NCBI RefSeq assembly: GCF_004570605.1
Contig: NZ_SPPB01000001.1
Coordinates: 39,323-103,322 of the forward strand
Direction: 5' to 3'
Length of the DNA stretch: 64,000 nt
Source of the DNA: Granulicatella sp. WM01
GTDB taxonomy: Bacteria; Bacillota; Bacilli; Lactobacillales; Aerococcaceae
This document shows positions 8,658 through 16,785 of the stretch, in pieces; position 1 is the first letter of the stretch, and every line of letters begins with the position of its first letter. The translations under genes were made by a program, and so were the position numbers. Below the pieces are notes generated by a model. That model saw only the letters and a program-made list of their open reading frames with translations, was not told the DNA's origin and did not search any database.

Positions 8658-9098
8658 ATGAGTAGCGTAAAAAATGAAGTTATACAAATAAATGAAAATG
8701 AGTTAAAGGAAAAACTGTTAAATGTTAACAAAGAAAATACGACTATTGTTGAATTAGACGGCAGAAATATTCAAGATAAATTTATCTTTATTGATGAAAT
8801 GCGTGAGAAATTTAAACTGCAAGATAGTCATAGATATCGTCGTATGTCAAGAGAGGGGGTTGAAACAATAAGTTGGGATGCCTTCGATGATAGGATGACA
8901 GAATTAAGTGGCTTTCCAGATGAGATGAATTTTGTACTAATTATTTATCATTTTAGTGAGTTTTTGAAAAAGGATATTGAAAGCAGAGAAACAGCATTAT
9001 ATTTTTTGAGAAAAACGGCACATTACTGGGAAGAGGAAGTGTTAAAAGTAGCTATTGGTTGGGACACTAAAGCATTTAATGTTTACTTAGTTGATTAA
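8658..9098 (+). CDS. Barstar-like immunity protein 1
   Basis: The protein has 146 residues and no signal peptide, so it is probably cytoplasmic. The segment VELDGRNIQDKFIFIDEM and the later WDAFDDRM match the barstar pattern of a beta strand followed by the helix with Asp35 and Asp39 (here the Asp of WDAF and the second Asp of FDD). Barstar inhibits barnase by inserting this helix in the active site. The gene begins 14 bases after the RNase toxin gene, as expected for the cognate antidote. It is about 35 residues longer at the N-terminus than classical barstar. A palindrome and two related genes follow. Confidence 0.8.
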   Translation: MSSVKNEVIQINENELKEKLLNVNKENTTIVELDGRNIQDKFIFIDEMREKFKLQDSHRYRRMSREGVETISWDAFDDRMTELSGFPDEMNFVLIIYHFSEFLKKDIESRETALYFLRKTAHYWEEEVLKVAIGWDTKAFNVYLVD

Positions 9099-9102
9099 AT
9101 TT

Positions 9103-9139
9103 GTTTATAAGAGAGTGACTAGGTCACTCTCTTATAAAC
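9103..9139. repeat. Perfect 17-base palindrome between immunity genes 1 and 2
   Basis: GTTTATAAGAGAGTGAC, a TAG loop and the exact reverse complement. No T tract follows, so it is not a standard terminator. A closely related palindrome lies between copies 2 and 3, with paired base changes that keep the stem intact. Confidence 0.9.
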
Positions 9140-9158
9140 ATAAACTAAAGGAGAATAT

Positions 9159-9596
9159 ATGAGCAGCATAAAAAATGAAGTTATACAAATAAATGAAAAT
9201 GAGTTAAAGGAAAAATTGTTAAATGTTAATAAAGAAAATACGACTATTGTTGAATTAGATGGCAGAAATATTCAAGATAAATTTATCTACATTGATGAAA
9301 TGCGTGAGAAGTTTAAACTTCCAGATAGACATAGATATCGTATGTCAAGAGAGGGGGGAGAAACAATAAATTGGAATGCTTTTGATGATAGAATGACGGA
9401 ATTAAGTTGGTTTCCAGATGATATGAATTTTGTACTAATCATTTATCATTTTCATGAATTTTTAAAAAATGATTTAGCAAGTAAAAATATAGTCTTGGAT
9501 GTGTTTAAAGATATTGCATACTTTTGGGAAGAGGAAGTGTTAACAATAACTGTTGGTGGGAAAACTAGAGGATTTAGTGTTTATTTAGTTGACTAA
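9159..9596 (+). CDS. Barstar-like immunity protein 2
   Basis: This 145-residue paralogue of the preceding gene is almost identical over its first 60 residues and diverges after about residue 100. The barstar helix reads WNAFDDRM: the Asp35 position is Asn here while the Asp39 position is kept. That could alter specificity towards a different RNase variant. It has a strong AAAGGAG ribosome site of its own and lies between two perfect palindromes. It may be an orphan immunity gene that protects against toxins of related strains; this is inference. Confidence 0.75.
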   Translation: MSSIKNEVIQINENELKEKLLNVNKENTTIVELDGRNIQDKFIYIDEMREKFKLPDRHRYRMSREGGETINWNAFDDRMTELSWFPDDMNFVLIIYHFHEFLKNDLASKNIVLDVFKDIAYFWEEEVLTITVGGKTRGFSVYLVD

Positions 9597-9600
9597 ATCT

Positions 9601-9637
9601 GTTTATACAAGAGTGACTAGGTCACTCTTGTATAAAC
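9601..9637. repeat. Perfect 17-base palindrome between immunity genes 2 and 3
   Basis: GTTTATACAAGAGTGAC, a TAG loop and the exact reverse complement. It differs from the one at 9103 at two adjacent positions in one arm (AG to CA), and the opposite arm has the matching change (CT to TG), so pairing is conserved. Confidence 0.9.
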
Positions 9638-9656
9638 ATAAGCTAAAGGAGAAAAT

Positions 9657-10097
9657 ATGAGCAGCATAAAAAACGAAATGATACATATAACAAAAAATGA
9701 ATTAAAAGAAAAATTAATACATATTAACAAAGAAAATACGACTATTGTTGAATTAGACGGCAGAAATATCCAAGATAAGTTTAGCTACATTGATGAAATG
9801 CGTGAGAAATTTAAACTGCAAGATAGTCATAGATATCGTGATATGTCAATTGAAGGAGTTGAAACGATAAATTGGGATGCCTTCGATGATAGGATGACGG
9901 AATTAAGTGGTTTTCCAGATGATATGGGTTTTGTATTAATTATTTATCATTTTTATGAATTTCTAAAAGATGATTTAGAGAATAAACAGAGAATATTGAG
10001 AATATTCAATAATACTTTATATTTTTGGGAAGAGGAAGTGTTAACAGTAGCTGTTGAATGGAAAACTAAAGCATTTAACATTTATTTAGTTGATTAA
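9657..10097 (+). CDS. Barstar-like immunity protein 3
   Basis: This is the third paralogue, 146 residues, with AAAGGAG before its start. Its first 20 residues and its C-terminal third differ from the other copies, while the core VELDGRNIQDKFSYIDEM and the helix WDAFDDRM with both barstar aspartates are kept. The repeat period is 501 then 498 bases (gene plus palindrome), showing that the array arose by tandem duplication and then diverged. No palindrome follows this last copy. Confidence 0.75.
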   Translation: MSSIKNEMIHITKNELKEKLIHINKENTTIVELDGRNIQDKFSYIDEMREKFKLQDSHRYRDMSIEGVETINWDAFDDRMTELSGFPDDMGFVLIIYHFYEFLKDDLENKQRILRIFNNTLYFWEEEVLTVAVEWKTKAFNIYLVD

Positions 10098-10251
10098 ATA
10101 TTTCAACCTAAATATATCTATTTTACAATAATATGTGGTAGGTGAAAATATAAAATATAAATGTACTTTGCTATACTGATTAACATTGAATATTTTTACT
10201 ATTTACAATAAGTAATGACATATTGTGAAAAGGAATGTGTTGAATAGAATG

Positions 10252-10380
10252 AGGGACTGAAAAAAATCTTAACAATAAAAAACAGCTTATAATGACGTCA
10301 GCAGAAATGTTGATTCTAAGCTGTTTTCAATTTTTTAAATGTTAATCGAAAGGCTAAAATTTTATTTTTTCCCAGTCCCT
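10252..10380 (-). repeat. Dispersed hairpin element, copy 3, with terminal inverted repeats
   Basis: This is the longest copy. It begins AGGGACTG and ends CAGTCCCT, an inverted terminal repeat, and contains the AACAGCTTA/TAAGCTGTT stem and the TGACGTCA palindrome of the other copies. The terminal repeats make it look like a MITE. It closes the toxin-immunity locus on the right. Confidence 0.75.
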
Positions 10381-10642
10381 TTGTATACCGTTTCCCCAGT
10401 ATTAAATCGAGGGGAAGGTGTGTAAATTCGGACTAGTTGGACATGTAAGCAGTGGAATGGGATAGAGTAGACATTTAGAGAGGAATATTCTGTGTTTATG
10501 TTAAAAGGTAGTATATTTTTTTGACATAGTAGAGATTAAGGAGAGCATATCAAAAAAACTTAGTGAAATGTTTTGAAAATATAAGGTATGAATAAGGGGT
10601 ATCTAGGACAATTCGTGAAAAAAATAATAAAAAGCCGTCCCA

Positions 10643-10671
10643 TTGACCGTATGCCTATAGCGTGTTATCAT
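10643..10671 (+). promoter_or_regulatory. Candidate sigma-A promoter for the cbi operon
   Basis: TTGACC at 10643-10648 and TATCAT at 10666-10671 are separated by 17 bases, about 70 bases before the cbiA start. Confidence 0.5.
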
Positions 10672-10741
10672 GTGAGCATACCGAAAAAATTGAGTAATTG
10701 AAAATTGAATATTCAGCATAGAATATGAATGAGGTGTCATA

Positions 10742-12106
10742 ATGAAGCGATTTATGTTAGCTGGTGTTAGTAGTGGTGTTGGAAAAACAACTTTAACGTT
10801 AGGTGTTTTGAAAGCACTTGTTAAACGAGGATTGTCTGTGCAAGCGTATAAGGTAGGACCTGATTATATTGATACGGCGTACCATACACGAGTTGTTGGC
10901 AGAGCCTCGCGCAACATTGATACATTTATGATTCCTGATGATAAACATTTACGATGGTCTTTTGAACAAGCTGTTCAAGGTGTAGATGTGGCAGTTGTTG
11001 AGGGTGTTATGGGATTATATGACGGATTAGGAACGGATAAAGATTGTGCAAGTTCCTCATCTGTTGCTAAAAAGTTAAATATTCCTGTGGTACTTATTGT
11101 TGATGGCAAGGCAACGTCTACATCAGCTGCGGCTATTGTAAAAGGGTTTGTAGAATTTGACAACGAGGTTGAATTTGCAGGCGTAATTATAAACCGTGTA
11201 GCTTCTAAAAATCACTATGAACTGATAAAAGGAGCGATTGAGAGATATACAGATGTTCCTGTTTTGGGGTATTTGCCTAAAAATATATCCGTTGAAATGC
11301 CTTCTCGTCATTTAGGGTTGGTTCCAGATGTAGAAATGGACGGATTAGCTGAGAAGTTTGATACATTAGGTGAATTAGCTGAACAGTACATTGATTTAGA
11401 TAAATTGTTATCTCTTTGTGAGGCTACAGAAAATCTTATAGAAAGTCCTTTAATTGTAAAAGATTACAGTGACTTGACGATTGCTTACGCATTGGATGAT
11501 GCTTTCCATTTTTATTATAAAGACAACTTAGATTATTTAGAGCAACTAGGTGTAACATTAGTTCCATTTAGTCCTTTAAAGGATGCCAGTTTACCTAAAG
11601 CAGATGGTTACTACATTGGTGGAGGGTTTCCAGAAATTTATGCAAAAGAGCTTGAAGAGAATGTGTGTATGCGTCAAGCAATAAAGAATGCTCATGATAT
11701 AAATAAACCAATTTATGCAGAGTGTGGTGGATTGATGTATTTAGGCGATACACTAGAGGTGTCTGATAACGTGTATCACATGACAGGCGTGTTATCTGGA
11801 AAAAGTGTGATGACGGAAAGGCTAAAGAACTTTGGCTATTGTTATGCGACAAGTGTTGATCATACATTATTTGGTGTGCCAGGGACAGTGATTAGAGGAC
11901 ATGAGTTTCATCACTCTGTTTTTGATACAGAATTGCCTACAACGTTTCAATTAGAAAAGAAAAGAGATAATCAAGTCGTTTCTACGTGGACAGGTGGCTA
12001 TCAAGTAGGAAACACACTAGCAAGTTATTTGCATATTCATTTCTACCAAAATGAAGAGCTTGTGTTTGCATGGTTAAATCGTTTGAGAGAGGCGAAACAA
12101 TCATGA
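10742..12106 (+). CDS. cbiA: Cobyrinate a,c-diamide synthase
   Basis: This 454-residue enzyme amidates the a and c side chains of cob(II)yrinate using glutamine and ATP. The N-terminus has the P-loop-like motif GVSSGVGKTTLTLG and the dethiobiotin-synthase-like fold signature VVEGVMGLYDG. The C-terminal half is a class I-type glutamine amidotransferase domain with the nucleophile in YAECGGLMYLG. Length is normal. It is the first gene of the cobalamin cluster; a GAGGTG ribosome site precedes the ATG, and its stop overlaps the cbiB start as ATGA. Confidence 0.95.
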   Translation: MKRFMLAGVSSGVGKTTLTLGVLKALVKRGLSVQAYKVGPDYIDTAYHTRVVGRASRNIDTFMIPDDKHLRWSFEQAVQGVDVAVVEGVMGLYDGLGTDKDCASSSSVAKKLNIPVVLIVDGKATSTSAAAIVKGFVEFDNEVEFAGVIINRVASKNHYELIKGAIERYTDVPVLGYLPKNISVEMPSRHLGLVPDVEMDGLAEKFDTLGELAEQYIDLDKLLSLCEATENLIESPLIVKDYSDLTIAYALDDAFHFYYKDNLDYLEQLGVTLVPFSPLKDASLPKADGYYIGGGFPEIYAKELEENVCMRQAIKNAHDINKPIYAECGGLMYLGDTLEVSDNVYHMTGVLSGKSVMTERLKNFGYCYATSVDHTLFGVPGTVIRGHEFHHSVFDTELPTTFQLEKKRDNQVVSTWTGGYQVGNTLASYLHIHFYQNEELVFAWLNRLREAKQS

Positions 12107-13056
12107 TAGGTATTATTGCTATTTTAATCGCTTTTGTTTTGGATTTATGTATAGGGGATCCATATAGTTGGCCGCATCCTGTTAAGGCAATAGGGCATTA
12201 TATTACGTTGTTTTTAAAACTGAAAGAAAAATGGAAAATCAATCCGTATATCATCGGAATTATATTATGGTTAACAACTGTAGGATTAACAGTTGGAATA
12301 AGTGCATTAGTATTACATATTGGTGCAACAGTTCATCCAATTTTATATTGGATATTATGGGTATATATGGCTTATACGAGTTTAGCAACACGTAGTTTAG
12401 CGTATGAAGCCAAAAAGGTTTATCAAAAATTGACGCAAGGCACGCTTGATGAGGCAAGGACACAAGTTGGCATGATTGTCGGAAGAGAAACAGCACAGTT
12501 GAGCAAAGAGGAGATTTGCAAAGCAACTATCGAAACGGTTGCTGAAAATGCAAGTGACGGAGTGATTGGGCCGTTGATGTGTTTGTTTATTGGAGGCCCT
12601 ATTTTAGCAATGGGATACAAAGCGATTAATACGCTTGATTCAATGGTTGGCTACAAACATGAAAGATATTATAAAATTGGATTTACATCTGCCAAAATAG
12701 ACGATATTGTCAATTTAGTACCAGCAAGAGTAACGTTTGTGATGCTACTCCTAGCAACACATGTTTTGCAGTATGACGTTAAACAGGTTGCACGTTTAGC
12801 TTGGCGAGATAGATATAATCATGCTAGTCCTAATAGTGCCTTTCCTGAATCTGTAGTTGCTGCAGCACTACGTATACAATTAGGTGGAGTACACGTGTAT
12901 CATGGTGAGTTAGTTGAAAAACAAACCATTGGAGACAATTCTAGACAAGTTGATACAATTGATATTATGCATACTGTGACCATGTTATATATAGCTACGT
13001 GTTTAAGCGTCATATTAGGCTCAATAGTGAGTTTAGTCATACATACTATACAATAG
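12103..13056 (+). CDS. cbiB: Adenosylcobinamide-phosphate synthase
   Basis: This is a 317-residue integral membrane protein with several hydrophobic segments and the family's N-terminal signature LDLCIGDPYSWPHPV. It also has NASDGVIGPL and YNHASPNSAFPESVVAAAL, typical of CbiB/CobD-type proteins. It joins cobyric acid with aminopropanol phosphate, here presumably made by PduX and CobD encoded further on. I start it at the ATG overlapping the cbiA stop; an upstream in-frame ATG would add 11 residues but lacks family support. Confidence 0.93.
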   Translation: MIGIIAILIAFVLDLCIGDPYSWPHPVKAIGHYITLFLKLKEKWKINPYIIGIILWLTTVGLTVGISALVLHIGATVHPILYWILWVYMAYTSLATRSLAYEAKKVYQKLTQGTLDEARTQVGMIVGRETAQLSKEEICKATIETVAENASDGVIGPLMCLFIGGPILAMGYKAINTLDSMVGYKHERYYKIGFTSAKIDDIVNLVPARVTFVMLLLATHVLQYDVKQVARLAWRDRYNHASPNSAFPESVVAAALRIQLGGVHVYHGELVEKQTIGDNSRQVDTIDIMHTVTMLYIATCLSVILGSIVSLVIHTIQ

Positions 13057-13067
13057 GAGAAAAGAAG

Positions 13068-13751
13068 ATGTCATATATTAAAAATCCTTCTTCAATCGAA
13101 GAAAAAAGTTTTAAAATTATTCAATCTGTAATTGATGAGGAGCATGCAGGATATACATTTAATACAGAAATGGAAGAATCCATTATTAAACGTGCTATTC
13201 ATACATCAGGTGATTTCGATTATTTGTATAATTTAAGATTTACACACGATGTTGTCAATAAAATTGTTGATGTTTTAGTACAAGGTGGAACAATTTTCAC
13301 AGACTCTACAATTACATTGAATGGAATCAATAAACGTGTATTGGACCAAATGGGTGTGAAGTACAAATGCTTAATTGATGATGAAGATGTCATCAAATTA
13401 GCTGAGGAAAAAGGGATTACGCGTTCAATGGCAGCTGTTGAATACGCTGTAAAAGAAGAAGGCCCAAAAATCTTCGCTTTTGGTGGAGCACCAAGTGCTT
13501 TATTAAGATTATTAGAAATGATTGAGCATAAAGAAGCTGAAGTTGATGCGATTATTGGTGTACCAGTAGGGTTTATTGGTATTGAAGAATGTAAACAAGT
13601 TTTATTTGAAAGTGATGTTCCTGCGATTGTAACATTGGGACGTAAAGGTGGAAGTACAATTGTTGTAGGCATTATTAATGCAATTATTTATCAATTGAAG
13701 CATGTTGCAACAGATGATTATATTCGTTATTCAACGCCTACTCAAAAATAA
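13068..13751 (+). CDS. cbiC: Cobalt-precorrin-8 methylmutase, copy 1 (His present)
   Basis: This 227-residue protein belongs to the CbiC/CobH family, which moves a methyl group from C11 to C12 to give cobyrinate. The catalytic histidine region is intact (KRAIHTSGDFDY, His45, corresponding to His43 of CobH), as is GITRSMAAVEY. Other normally invariant motifs differ from Salmonella CbiC: TDSTI for TDTTM, GGAPSAL for GNAPTAL, and GFIGIEECK for GFVGAAESK. The start at 13068 follows AGGAGAAAAG; an upstream in-frame ATG lies inside cbiB and is unlikely. A second copy follows after 29 bases. Confidence 0.9.
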   Translation: MSYIKNPSSIEEKSFKIIQSVIDEEHAGYTFNTEMEESIIKRAIHTSGDFDYLYNLRFTHDVVNKIVDVLVQGGTIFTDSTITLNGINKRVLDQMGVKYKCLIDDEDVIKLAEEKGITRSMAAVEYAVKEEGPKIFAFGGAPSALLRLLEMIEHKEAEVDAIIGVPVGFIGIEECKQVLFESDVPAIVTLGRKGGSTIVVGIINAIIYQLKHVATDDYIRYSTPTQK

Positions 13752-13780
13752 CAACCTAGTTAGAAAGAAGTGATATTGGT

Positions 13781-14464
13781 ATGACATACATGAAAAATGC
13801 TGGAGATATAGAAACAGCGAGTTTTGAAAAAATTCAAGAAATTATTGATGCAGAGCATCCAGATATTGTGTTTAATAACTCAATTGAAGAAGCTGTTTTA
13901 AAACGTGTTGTGTTTGCGATTGCTGATTTTGATTATTTATACAATATTAAATTTTCACATGATGTGATTGATAAAATTGTGCATGTAATCAAAAATAAAG
14001 GCACGATTTTTACAGATACAACAATGGTTATTGGTGGATTTAACAAACGCCTTTTAGACGATATGGGTGTCAAATATAGATGTTTAGTTAATGAACCTGA
14101 AATATTCAAAGAAGCCAAAGAAAAAGGGATTACACGTTCAATGGCAGCCGTTGAATATTCAGCTAAAGTGGAAGGCCCTAAAGTGTTTGTATTTGGGAAT
14201 GCTCCAACATCTATTTTTAAAGTATTAGAAATGGTAGAAGAGGGGCAATTACAACCTGATGCAGTTATTGGTGTACCAGTAGGGTTTGTTGGGGCTGCTG
14301 AATCAAAATTGGCATTGCATGAAAGCAATATTCCGTCAATTTCAGCTTTAGGACGTAAAGGGGGCAGTACAGTTGCTGCTGCGATTGTGAATGCTATTTT
14401 ATATCAATTATGTCCGCAAACAGATGATTATTCTCGCTATATTATTCCAGAAAGTCAAGCCTAA
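13781..14464 (+). CDS. CbiC paralogue lacking the catalytic histidine
   Basis: This second CbiC-family protein has the same length, 227 residues. Here the motifs TDTTM, GNAPTS, GVPVGFVGAAESK and GRKGGSTVAAAIVNA are canonical, but the catalytic histidine segment reads KRVVFAIADFDY, with Phe45 in place of His. The pattern is the mirror image of copy 1. Because CobH-type enzymes are dimers, the two proteins may form a heterodimer with one functional site, or copy 2 may bind cobyrinate without catalysis. Both are inference. It lies within the operon with its own ribosome site and shows no frameshift, so it appears to be maintained. Confidence 0.88.
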   Translation: MTYMKNAGDIETASFEKIQEIIDAEHPDIVFNNSIEEAVLKRVVFAIADFDYLYNIKFSHDVIDKIVHVIKNKGTIFTDTTMVIGGFNKRLLDDMGVKYRCLVNEPEIFKEAKEKGITRSMAAVEYSAKVEGPKVFVFGNAPTSIFKVLEMVEEGQLQPDAVIGVPVGFVGAAESKLALHESNIPSISALGRKGGSTVAAAIVNAILYQLCPQTDDYSRYIIPESQA

Positions 14465-14478
14465 TTAAGACAGGGGGC

Positions 14479-15606
14479 ATGACATTGGAAGAATATACTT
14501 ATGTAAACGGCAAGAAGATGCGTCGTGGATACACGACAGGAACTTGTGCAACTGCAGCAGCAGTTGCAGCCGTTAGAATGATTTTAAATCAAGAGGAAGA
14601 AGAAAAGGTTACTGTTAAAACTGCCTCTGGTGTAGAATTAACTCTTGATGTTCAAGAAGCGTCTTTTTCTGAATTAGAAGCCACTGCAGCTATTATTAAA
14701 GATGGTGGGGATGATGCCGATGCAACACATGGCATGTTGATTTATACAACCGTTACCTTGTTACCAGAACAGACGGAAATTAGTATTGATGGTGGACGTG
14801 GAATAGGACGTGTGACACAAAAAGGACTAGCAAATCCTATCGGCATGGCAGCTATTAATCCAACACCTAGACGTATGATTGAACAATCTGTTAGAGAGTT
14901 GATTGGAGATAATTGTGGTGCTAAGGTAATTGTGTGGGCACCAGAAGGAGAAGATAGAGCGTTACTCACGTATAATCCTCGTTTGGGTATTGTTGGAGGA
15001 ATTTCTATTTTAGGCACAACAGGCATTGTTAATCCAATGTCAGAGGATAGCTGGAAAGCAGCCATTACGATTGAATTATCTATGCGTTATGATCAAGGAT
15101 ACCGTTCAGTCGTGTTAGCACCGGGCAATATTGGTGAAGATTTTGCAACAAATACAATTGGGATTGCCAAACACCGTATTGTCAATATGAGTAATTTTAT
15201 TGGGCATGTTTTAAAAGAAGTTCAACGTATAGGATTTACAAAAGTGCTTATCGTAGGTCATTTAGGAAAGCTAGTTAAAGTGGCGGGAGGTATTTTTTCA
15301 ACACACAGTAAAGATGCCGATGCACGTATGGAAATTTTAGTGGCTAATTTAGCGTTAATGGGAGCACCGTTGGAATTGTTACAACAAGTTAATGGGTGTT
15401 TAACGACTGAATCGGCAGGAGAGTTAATTGAACAAAATGGCTATGACGAACTGTATACCATTATTGCCAATAAAATTAAATTACGTAGTGAAAAATTATT
15501 AAAATATAGACAACCTCAAGTTGAAGTGGATGTGGCATTGTTTTCATCTGAAAAATATTTAGCCTCTACCAAAACCCTCGAGGAAATTAAGGAGGAATGG
15601 GCATGA
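14479..15606 (+). CDS. cbiD: Cobalt-precorrin-5B C1-methyltransferase
   Basis: This 375-residue protein carries the CbiD N-terminal signature RRGYTTGTCATAAAVAA and the later GGRGIGRVTQKGL and THSKDADARME. CbiD methylates C1 after ring contraction in the anaerobic pathway. A GGGGG-containing ribosome site precedes the ATG at 14479. It overlaps cbiE by four bases (ATGA). Length matches the family. Confidence 0.95.
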   Translation: MTLEEYTYVNGKKMRRGYTTGTCATAAAVAAVRMILNQEEEEKVTVKTASGVELTLDVQEASFSELEATAAIIKDGGDDADATHGMLIYTTVTLLPEQTEISIDGGRGIGRVTQKGLANPIGMAAINPTPRRMIEQSVRELIGDNCGAKVIVWAPEGEDRALLTYNPRLGIVGGISILGTTGIVNPMSEDSWKAAITIELSMRYDQGYRSVVLAPGNIGEDFATNTIGIAKHRIVNMSNFIGHVLKEVQRIGFTKVLIVGHLGKLVKVAGGIFSTHSKDADARMEILVANLALMGAPLELLQQVNGCLTTESAGELIEQNGYDELYTIIANKIKLRSEKLLKYRQPQVEVDVALFSSEKYLASTKTLEEIKEEWA

Positions 15607-16214
15607 TATATGTCATTGGCATTGGGCCAGGAGATGTTAAATATGGGTTACGTGGGAATGATGATGTTATGGAAAAGGCATGTGCAATTATTGGTGCACA
15701 ACGTCAAATTGAAAGTGTTCCAGAAAAATTTCATCATAAAGGTGTGATTGCACCAAAAAAACTTGGAGATTTGGAAACATTAATTCGTTCGTATGATGTA
15801 AACCAAGATGAATTGGTGCTGTTAGCTTCAGGCGATCCGTTTATTTATGGGTTAGGAAAATGGTTGAGTCAAAAATTTGCCGGTTGTGTCCAAGTAATGC
15901 CGGGCATTAGTTCTATGCAATATATGGCAAGTAAAATTGCTTTACCGATGAATGATGCATTTTTGACAAGTAGTCATGCTAAAACCCCAAACTTTGATTT
16001 AATTATGTCATTAGATAAAGTGTTTATGGTTACTGATGAGCAAATTGGACCATATCAAATTGCTCAAGAAATTATACGTCGAGGCTTGAAACGCACAGTG
16101 TATATTGGCGAGAATTTAAGCTATCCTGATGAGCGAATTAGTCAATTAGAGGCAAGTGAAGTAGAGAATAGACAATATGAAATGAATGTGGTGGTGATTG
16201 TAAATGAAGGATAA
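15603..16214 (+). CDS. cbiE: Cobalt-precorrin-7 C5-methyltransferase
   Basis: This 203-residue SAM-dependent tetrapyrrole methyltransferase begins MIYVIGIGPGDVKYGLRG and has the family motif ASGDPFIYGLG. It methylates C5, acting with CbiT encoded next. I chose the ATG at 15603 because the AAGGAGG site lies seven bases before it, and it gives the usual N-terminus; an ATG at 15597 would sit against that site. It overlaps cbiD by four bases and cbiT by 11. Confidence 0.93.
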   Translation: MIYVIGIGPGDVKYGLRGNDDVMEKACAIIGAQRQIESVPEKFHHKGVIAPKKLGDLETLIRSYDVNQDELVLLASGDPFIYGLGKWLSQKFAGCVQVMPGISSMQYMASKIALPMNDAFLTSSHAKTPNFDLIMSLDKVFMVTDEQIGPYQIAQEIIRRGLKRTVYIGENLSYPDERISQLEASEVENRQYEMNVVVIVNEG

Positions 16215-16764
16215 TGAGTTTATTAGAGTAGAAAAAGTTCCAATGACTAAAGAAGAAGTCCGTGCTATTAGTTTAGACAAACTAGGTTTGCATCAAGCAA
16301 AAAATATGTTAGATGTTGGTTCAGGTACAGGTAGTGTAAGTTTACAAGCAGCGATTACGTATCCTAATTTAAAGATAACAGCAATTGAACGGAGTGAAGA
16401 TGCTGTAGGTGCTATGCAACAAAATATCGAGCATTTCAACTTATCGAATATCGAGTTAATTAAAGGGTATGCACCGATTGAGTTGAACGAAACCTTTGAT
16501 GCCATTTTTGTTGGTGGAACAGGAGGTAATTTAGAAGATATTGTCAATTGGTGTGATGAACATTTATTACCTGGTGGACGCATGGTATTTAACTTTATCT
16601 TACTAGAAAATGCTTTAGAGGCAGCTCCTTTATTGGAAAATCTAGGCTGGGGTGAGTTAGATATGATTACTGTTCAAGCTGGTCGTTGGACAAAATTAGG
16701 AAAAGGACATTACTTTAAACCACAAAATCCAACAATTATTATAACGTGTGAGAAACCATTATAA
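16204..16764 (+). CDS. cbiT: Cobalt-precorrin-6B C15-methyltransferase (decarboxylating)
   Basis: This 186-residue class I methyltransferase has the SAM-binding glycine motif DVGSGTGSVSLQAA and the acidic strand end ITAIERSEDA, followed by IFVGGTGGNLEDIV. It methylates C15 and decarboxylates the C12 acetate. It is separate from cbiE, as in Salmonella, not fused as in CobL. Confidence 0.94.
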   Translation: MKDNEFIRVEKVPMTKEEVRAISLDKLGLHQAKNMLDVGSGTGSVSLQAAITYPNLKITAIERSEDAVGAMQQNIEHFNLSNIELIKGYAPIELNETFDAIFVGGTGGNLEDIVNWCDEHLLPGGRMVFNFILLENALEAAPLLENLGWGELDMITVQAGRWTKLGKGHYFKPQNPTIIITCEKPL

Positions 16765-16785
16765 AGTGATAAGGAGAGGAAAATC

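Larger units (their letters stand above)
10098..10741. other. Intergenic region before the cobalamin cluster
   Basis: It contains dispersed element copy 3 (10252-10380), a TTGACA at 10521 with only a weak -10 (GCATAT), and a better promoter candidate at 10643-10671. I looked for a cobalamin riboswitch here (a CCACTGT core) and saw none. The rest shows no clear feature. Confidence 0.6.

Noticed and set aside
10674..10692. Sixteen bases (CATACCGAAAAAATTG) shared between the region before cbiA and 63422-63437 in the riboswitch RNA
   Set aside because: In AT-rich DNA of this length a 16-base match is expected by chance about once, and the flanks do not match.
10381..10741. Cobalamin riboswitch expected before cbiA
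   Set aside because: Neither strand has the CCACTGT core or the GGTGAAATTCC block here, so none is called.
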